Part shown: positions 31,801-37,026 of the stretch, one piece after another
How the letters are laid out: each line of letters opens with the position of its first letter
Numbering within the stretch: position 1 is the stretch's first letter
Source: Silene noctiflora
Lineage: Eukaryota; Streptophyta; Magnoliopsida; Caryophyllales; Caryophyllaceae
NCBI GenBank assembly: GCA_009801015.1
Contig: VHZZ01000909.1
Location: 72,121-109,146, forward strand
Direction: 5' to 3'
DNA: 37,026 nucleotides
Made by a program: the position numbers and the translations under genes
The notes under the pieces: model-generated
Databases searched by the model: none
What the model was told of the DNA's origin: nothing
Seen by the model: the letters and a program-made list of their open reading frames with translations, nothing else

Positions 31801-34656
31801 AGTATTTTTTTTCAATCTTTTACAAAAAAAAAAAAAAAAAAAAACACTAAAAATAAATTAAATTATTGACCACATGGGAAATAAATATTAGGTAGTTGGG
31901 CACAAGGGCCTATGTCTTTTTTTCCTCTTCTTTCCTCTAAAAGTAGAGGATTGAACCATCTTCCTCTATGCAAGAGGACACCCAACATAATCCCATCCTG
32001 CATAAGAACTACCCTTGAGTACCCATTTGGGTTTCATCAAAAAAAAAAAAATAAATAATCATAACTACCCTTGAAAATTGAAAAAGAAACATCAAATATT
32101 TTTATCAAGTCTTATTTTAACCATAGATAATTTTGGCATGTACGGAGTAAAATAGTGCATGGGAATTAACAATTGAAAGAGAAGTTTATGGGAAATGTAA
32201 ATCAACAAATAAAAAAAAAATACAGTATTGTTTTCTAAACGACTTATTATTAAAGGAAACGGAAGAAGTAAAATAAATCGTACATTGTGAAACTATTGGG
32301 ACAAGGAGGTCACATTCTAGTTAATGTACTTATTTGTACAAGAATTCAAAACTTCAGCAGGAGCCGGACCCTTCCTGGGCCTCCTGTGATCCTCCTTTGA
32401 GGCATGTACATTTTGTTTCATACAAATAACCTATCCAAAGTTCTTCCTTTGCCTTATAAAATTTCCCATCCTGCAGGAGTTGATATAAATTGTGGAACTT
32501 ACATGCTTTTAAATGCTGAATCTGCAATTGGACAAGGAAAGATTGAAGAGGAAGATATAGACCGAGCTCTTAAAAACCTGTTCCCTGTTTTGTTCCGCCT
32601 GGGGCTTTTTGATGGAGATCCCCTCAAACAGATGTTTGGAAAACTTGGAAGGGAAGATGTGTGTACGGAAGAGCACCAGAGACTGTCACTTGAAGGAGCT
32701 AAGCAAAGTATAGTGCTTCTGAAGAATGACAAAAATTTCTTACCTTTAAGCAAGGATAATGTGGCTTCATTGGCTATCATTGGCCCTGGTGCGAATGATT
32801 CAAGCCAATTAGGGGGCGGATATTCAGGTCGAATTCCCCTGCTTCATATTGTTCCCACATGCACATAATTTTTGAGCACCTAATTCTGTCTTCAAGTTCC
32901 TGATAATGGTTAGACATAACCTAGTGGCTAACATTGCATTATATTTGATCAGACATCTAAAAAGAATATAATTACCCGAGGCTTTGTTTCTTCGACACTT
33001 CACTTCGCCTGCATGTTCATGGCCTACAGGTCATTCCTTCCATCGGGCGAGACATTTTAGTCCATAAATATGAAAATTTTACACAAAATGCCGTGTTCAG
33101 CCCTCTGACACATACCCGCGCAGTGTCTGACACTTGCAACCGAGTTTGAGTAATGTAGCCGGTTTGTTCCCAACTTTTGAATCCACACATTGACACACAT
33201 ATACCACCAGTTCTCTAAGTTTGTATTTCTTAGACGGTTTTTCATTACTCGAACAATATTTAACGTATTTTATTACTTGCTCAGGGATACCTTGCAATGC
33301 GAAAACTTATGTTGATGGTCTACGAATGTATATCAAGCAGACAAGTTATGTTGATGGATGCCTTGATGTCTCCTGTGAGTCTGATTCAATGTTTGCTGAA
33401 GCTATCTCCGTGGCTAGAAAATCGGATTATGTCATCCTAGTACTTGGTCTGGATTTGAGCCAAGAAACGGAAGATAAAGATCGAGTTACTCTTCTTCTTC
33501 CTGGTAAACAGATGGACTTGGTATCTCTAGTGGCTGCTGCGTGCAAAAGGCCCTTGATATTAGTTCTCACCGGTGGTGGACCATTAGATGTGTCCTTTGC
33601 CAAAGGAGACCCGAGAATCACAAGCATTCTTTGGGTTGGGTATCCTGGTGAGACTGGTGGTAAAGCTCTTGCTCAAGTCCTGTTTGGAGACTATAATCCA
33701 GGTTAGCATTGAACATGACATACCATTTCTTTTATGCATGTAGATTCTTCTGGACCTGACTTTTTGTTTTAACGTAGTTGTCAAGGGTAGAATGTAAGAT
33801 CTTTCAGTTCTAATGGAGTTAGAAAATTCACCATCTTTTTGCTTTAAAATATGACGAGTAACAAATAAATGGCTCAATAAACCGTGTATCATTTAGCAGT
33901 TGGTGGATACGATTCTCTGTGTAGTTAACATTATGGTCTTATGGGTGATTCGAAAAAGGTGTCTTTAACTTCTAAGACAAAGTTGAGGCTGTGTTCATCT
34001 GACCTGTACTCCACCGTAGGCGAGACCTTTTATACTGACACAGCTTTCTGAAACTGATAACAGGTGGGAGGTTGCCAATGACATGGTATCCAGAATCATT
34101 CACAGAAACACCCATGGATGATATGAACATGCGGGCTGATCCTTCTCGCCTTTATCCTGGAAGGACTCATCGGTTTTATACTGGTGAGACTGTATATAAT
34201 TTTGGACATGGCTTGAGCTATACGAACTACTCATACAAACTCTTGTCAGCACCCAAAATTATAAATTTGCTCAAATTTACCAAGGCAGATGCAAGTGTGA
34301 GAAAACTCTATCAAACAGAAGTTGGGATTGCTCATATTCCTATAGATGACTTGTCTTGTGATACTTTGAGACTCAATGTGAAAATATCTGTAACGAATCT
34401 CGGGCATCTAGACGGGAGCCATGTTGTAATGCTATACTCGAAAGCATTACCGGCAATAAAAGGTGCACCAAGAAAACAGCTTGTTGGGTTTAGCCGAGTC
34501 CATACTACAGCTCAGGGATCAGCCGAAGCAAGCTTTGATATTGATCCTTGTGAACATCTTAGCTTCGCGAATGAGCATGGAAAAAGGATATTGCCTCTAG
34601 GAGAGCATACCCTAATGCTTGGAGATATGGAGCATTCTTTAGTTATTGGTATGTGA
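28852..34656 (+). CDS. BXL6: Probable beta-D-xylosidase, glycoside hydrolase family 3 (BXL6-like)
   Basis: Six exons: 28852-29520, 30688-30854, 30949-31046, 32477-32827, 33285-33701, 34064-34656. They give 2295 nt and 764 aa with all phases closing. The enzyme is expected to be secreted (hydrophobic signal peptide, about residues 1-23) and to remove xylose from xylan or arabinoxylan side products in the cell wall. The GH3 N-terminal barrel has LPPYQWWSESLHG, NIFRDPRWGRGQETPGEDP and CCKH. Its catalytic nucleophile is probably Asp284 in VASDCDAV. The second domain has QSIVLLKND, SQETEDKDR (candidate acid/base Glu489 or Glu491) and LTGGGPLDV; a C-terminal Fn3-like domain follows from about residue 640. 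The match is closest to Arabidopsis BXL6 (about 790 aa). The shorter length partly reflects the lack of a charged insertion after VKGFQ in exon 1. Intron 3 (1.43 kb) is rich in repeats. Confidence 0.93.
29540..29639. mobile_element. Stowaway-like MITE in intron 1 of the beta-xylosidase gene
   Basis: It begins TAGTCCGTCTGTCTCTGTCA and ends GACGGGGACGGAGGGGCT. The arms pair through CATTTGTTTAC and GTAAACATATG. About 100 bp, starting only 20 bp after the exon 1 donor. Confidence 0.6.
31157..32100. repeat. Repeat-derived block in intron 3 of the beta-xylosidase gene
   Basis: TACTTCCTCCGTTTTATTTT at 31157 is a Stowaway-type left end whose right end I could not place. The perfect palindrome AGAGGATCCTCT occurs at about 31233 and again at about 31361. 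GAGACGGTCTCA-type words (about 31645 and 31686), an A run (about 31813-31835) and AT-rich filler follow. This probably reflects several nested insertions and explains the unusual intron length. Confidence 0.4.
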
Positions 34657-35407
34657 TAAGATCATAAGAGAGCTCTCTATTGCTTACAGGATGATATGGT
34701 GCATTCTTTTGTGCATTCAATTCAATGTAAAATTACTAAAAACAGTTCAGTTTTCTGAACTTCCCATTTGTATTCTACAAATCTACAGAATAATGATCTC
34801 TTCTTTACATGTCTTATCCATGTCTTATCCATGTCTTGTTCTTTCCGCCCTCTTGTTTTTTTTTTTTGGTTTGAGCCATTCAGTTTCGTCTGGATTCGAG
34901 TCCTTCCTAGTTGATTCTGAGAGAATTGAACGTGAGGTCTATGATTTAGTTATACACACTAACACACCCCTTATCAGTTGACCTAAATACTCTAAAGATC
35001 CAATCTCATCTCTTTAATCAGGCAAAACTATTGTAAATTGTTCCGATATAAAGTTACCTTTAGCCATGCGCTGATGTGCCCATGAATGAGACCGTTTTAT
35101 TATCACATCAGCTCCTAATATTAATTTTCTTCCACACTTTGTAAATTGAAATGATTACTCCTCTTTAAATAAAGATAATTATTTGACACGCCAAAATCTT
35201 CATTTAAATAGCTTACATTACTAGACACACGGACTAGTACAAGTAATGACATGAGCATTGAAATAAATATGAAAACAACTCCATTATCCCAACTTTAAGG
35301 TTAACATTTGACTATTAAGGCAATTGTGGGATCACCAATAATATTCCATATACTTTATTGCCTTCTTTGAAACTTCTCCTCTCTACTCTTTACTTTTTGA
35401 ACCAAAG
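34657..35407. other. Spacer between beta-xylosidase and CYSTM genes
   Basis: The left part should be the xylosidase 3' UTR. It includes three tandem copies of an 11-nt CATGTCTTATC unit (about 34808-34839) and a T run (about 34857-34869). The right end is a pyrimidine-rich leader before the CYSTM start codon. No clear TATA box and no gene are seen. Confidence 0.45.
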
Positions 35408-36447
35408 ATGAGTGATCCTAAATATGCTTACCCTTACCCTGCTCAACCTCCATACCCTGCTCAAGGTTCCGCCTTTTCTCTCTTTCTATTATTTATTCCG
35501 TCTCATTCATTTATTTACTTTTAATTAAAATACTCTTTACAAAAAATAAAAAAGATAAACAAATGATTTCGACAAACCGAGTATTTAACTTATTCTGTTT
35601 GCTGAATCATGATTTTCCTGCTCATCGTAATGATATTTTTGTATGTGTTTTGCTCTTACAATTTTGGAGTAAGAATTTCACTATGTACTATGCTTCTATT
35701 TCGTTATGGCGTTACCTCCACAAAAAACTAAAATTAGACTGTAACATATGTAAAATAATTTCATTTCATTTTACTTCCAAGTATACCAAGCATTTAGGTA
35801 AGATTTAAGTCATAATTACAACTTTCATATTTAATGAAACATAAACCTCACTATAATCGTTTCTGGTTTGCACCACCATCTTAGCCTGAACACGAGTTGA
35901 GTTGGATTACAACACCATAAAAATGCATGAGTTTTATCACGGCTACATTCCCGTCACAATTATCTTTCTATCTAAAGAGTATTGGGGATCATGTTTTACT
36001 AAAACCATGGTAATTTGTATAAATAAAACTATAGGGTATTATCAAGGTCCTCCCCCACCTGTGATGGCTCCACCACAATATCAATACGCTCCTCCTCCTC
36101 CTCCTCAAAGACAAACTGGTTTTCTTGAGGGATGGTAACTATTATTATTTATTTTTCTTTTCTCAAAGCCTTGTTTGTTATTTCATCCATATATACACAC
36201 AAACTCTCATTTGTAACGCATCACAAGCTTGTGACGGAGAAATGTGACACTTTTATGATAAAATGTAACCATTGTCTCATAATAAGAATTTCTGGATATG
36301 GTCACATTTCCCCGTTACAATTGTGGTTCGTTACAAATGATAGTAAAGCTAAATGTTTGCAATAACGTTTGCAGTCTGGCCGCTCTATGTTGCTGCTGCT
36401 TAATTGATGAATGCTGCTGTGACCCTTCTATCATTTTTATCAGCTAA
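35408..36447 (+). CDS. CYSTM-family cysteine-rich transmembrane-module protein
   Basis: Three exons: 35408-35465, 36035-36134, 36375-36447. They give 231 nt and 76 aa, in frame throughout. The protein has a Tyr/Pro/Gln-rich N-terminal half (MSDPKYAYPYPAQ, then YYQGPPPPVMAPPQYQYAPP, ending in a Pro run). The C-terminal module FLEGCLAALCCCCLIDECCCDPS fits the CYSTM tail-anchor signature, with Cys runs split by LIDE. CYSTM proteins are small, membrane-associated, often dimerising and linked to stress or pathogen responses; the function of this member is not known to me. A short tail (IIFIS) follows the module. Both introns carry MITE-like insertions (35493-35584 and 36208-36339), although the gene is tiny. 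Because the Cys module is in the 73-nt last exon, simple ORF searches would miss it. Confidence 0.93.
35493..35584. mobile_element. Stowaway-like MITE in intron 1 of the CYSTM gene
   Basis: The left side TTATTCCGTCTCATTCATTT and the reverse complement of the right side (AATACTCGGTTTGTCGAAATCATTTGTTTATC) share the TCCGT...CATTTATTTA/CATTTGTTTA layout of the other CTCCGT elements here. About 92 bp, with worn ends. Confidence 0.5.
36208..36339. mobile_element. Near-palindromic MITE in intron 2 of the CYSTM gene
   Basis: The left arm starts CATTTGTAACGCATCACAAG and ends GAGAAATGTGAC. The reverse complement of the right arm starts CATTTGTAACGAACCACAAT and ends GGGAAATGTGACC. The arms are about 41 nt long and highly similar around a roughly 50-nt centre, 132 bp in all. 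It lies wholly inside the intron, ending about 35 bp before the exon 3 acceptor. Confidence 0.7.
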
Positions 36448-36664
36448 TATCCATGTTGGTGCTGCATCATTAATCAATATCAATGATTAAAATTTGTACT
36501 TTGTTTGCCATGTTGGTCCTTTTGTATATGTGACGATCTGATGATATTACTTATCGAAGCAAATTAATTTATTGTAAGACCGTTCTGGATTATAATTTAA
36601 CTGATCTTTTTCTCTTTTCAACCTAAGAACTAGATATGGCAACAGAGTGCTAAATAAATATCAG
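36448..36664. other. CYSTM 3' UTR and downstream spacer
   Basis: This is T-rich 3' UTR-like sequence after the CYSTM stop, then AT-rich spacer. Nothing further is recognised. Confidence 0.45.
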
Positions 36665-36790
36665 TTAAGCATACCCAGTGATAGCAGAAGTACCATCACA
36701 GTCGCGAACACTTGGACTACATCCGATACCATACCCATTGTTCTTGATAAACTTTGAATAGCAAGATGAAGGAATTGGCTTGAGAGCCGA
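36665..36790 (-). other. Possible terminal exon or pseudo-exon of an unknown minus-strand gene
   Basis: On the minus strand, TTAATTCAG at 36791-36799 could be a splice acceptor. It is followed by 41 open codons (41 aa) and a TAA stop at 36665-36667. The encoded piece contains SSCYSKFIKNNGYGIGCS and then VRDCDGTSAITGYA. I do not recognise a family, and another frame is also open, so this is only a candidate. The adjoining DNA to the right looks like LTR retrotransposon. Confidence 0.2.
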
Positions 36791-36794
36791 CTGA

Positions 36795-37026
36795 ATTAAT
36801 TATTTCAAATAATCAGAAGATGATACAAAGCTAGCTACTTATACAACAATATGAGTCAACTAGTCCTAGGTTAAATCCTAAGAATTAGGAAAAGAATCAC
36901 TACAAAAGAGCAACAAACTATATACAATATAATTGAGAATATATTCCGAGTATATCCCACATAACTCGGGAATATATTTCCATACTCCCCCTTAAGTTGG
37001 AGCAGTAGGAGCTCGAATGCCCAACT
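36795..37026 (-). mobile_element. Probable end of a minus-strand Copia-type LTR retrotransposon, running off the window
   Basis: On the minus strand CCAACTTAAGGGGGAG (about 36987-37002) looks like the polypurine tract and flank typical of Copia elements. It is followed within a few bases by TGGAAATATATTCC, a plausible 3' LTR start. The next 180 bases contain a large hairpin (AATATATTCCGAGT facing ACTCGGGAATATATT, about 36937-36977) and AT-rich LTR-like sequence to about 36795. The gag-pol body would lie beyond the window, so the assignment rests only on the boundary pattern. Confidence 0.5.

Overview
The window is plant nuclear DNA, most likely from a eudicot. Seven protein-coding genes can be reconstructed. 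Six are split by GT-AG introns within the coding sequence, and the seventh has an intron only in its 5' UTR. All seven products match known plant families: a plastid-type epimerase, a Qa-SNARE of the KNOLLE/SYP11 group, plant phosphopantetheine adenylyltransferase, a class III peroxidase, a plastid alpha/beta hydrolase, a GH3 beta-xylosidase and a CYSTM micro-protein. Introns and spacers are AT-rich and full of short inverted-repeat elements with CTCCCTCCGT-like ends. The style of these repeats suggests Caryophyllales, but that is an impression, not a demonstration.

Layout, left to right. 1-2126 is a spacer with inverted-repeat elements. 2127-6618 (+) is a glucose-6-phosphate 1-epimerase-like gene of 10 exons. 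7393-8313 (-) is SYP112, with a 5'-UTR intron and an upstream promoter carrying mitotic MSA-like AACGG motifs. 9752-13201 (-) is phosphopantetheine adenylyltransferase of 6 exons. 14057-14669 is a 613-base run of N. 14719-16273 (-) is a secreted class III peroxidase with the classic 4-exon structure. 16380-19931 is a 3.5 kb repeat-rich spacer. 19932-23738 (+) is an alpha/beta hydrolase of 7 exons. 23739-28851 is a 5 kb AT-rich spacer with Helitron-like 3' ends, a minisatellite and 21-nt-period repeats. 28852-34656 (+) is a beta-xylosidase of 6 exons. 35408-36447 (+) is a 76-aa CYSTM protein of 3 exons. 36795-37026 appears to be the end of a minus-strand Copia-type LTR retrotransposon.

The genes are independent transcription units with no operon logic. 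Two products act at the cell wall or apoplast (peroxidase, beta-xylosidase), two are probably plastidial (epimerase, hydrolase), one acts in membrane fusion (SYP112), one in coenzyme A synthesis, and one is a membrane-associated stress-type micro-protein. All seven reading frames close through every proposed splice junction, so none looks broken.

I did not find a convincing new multi-gene system. The least explained signal is non-coding: four separate loci share an exact 21-nt repeat phase built on GAG[C/T]TTTAT, some with matching inverted ends. Other points of note are paired Helitron-like termini, a GYNNGY tandem splice donor in the epimerase gene, and MSA-like motifs in the SYP112 promoter.
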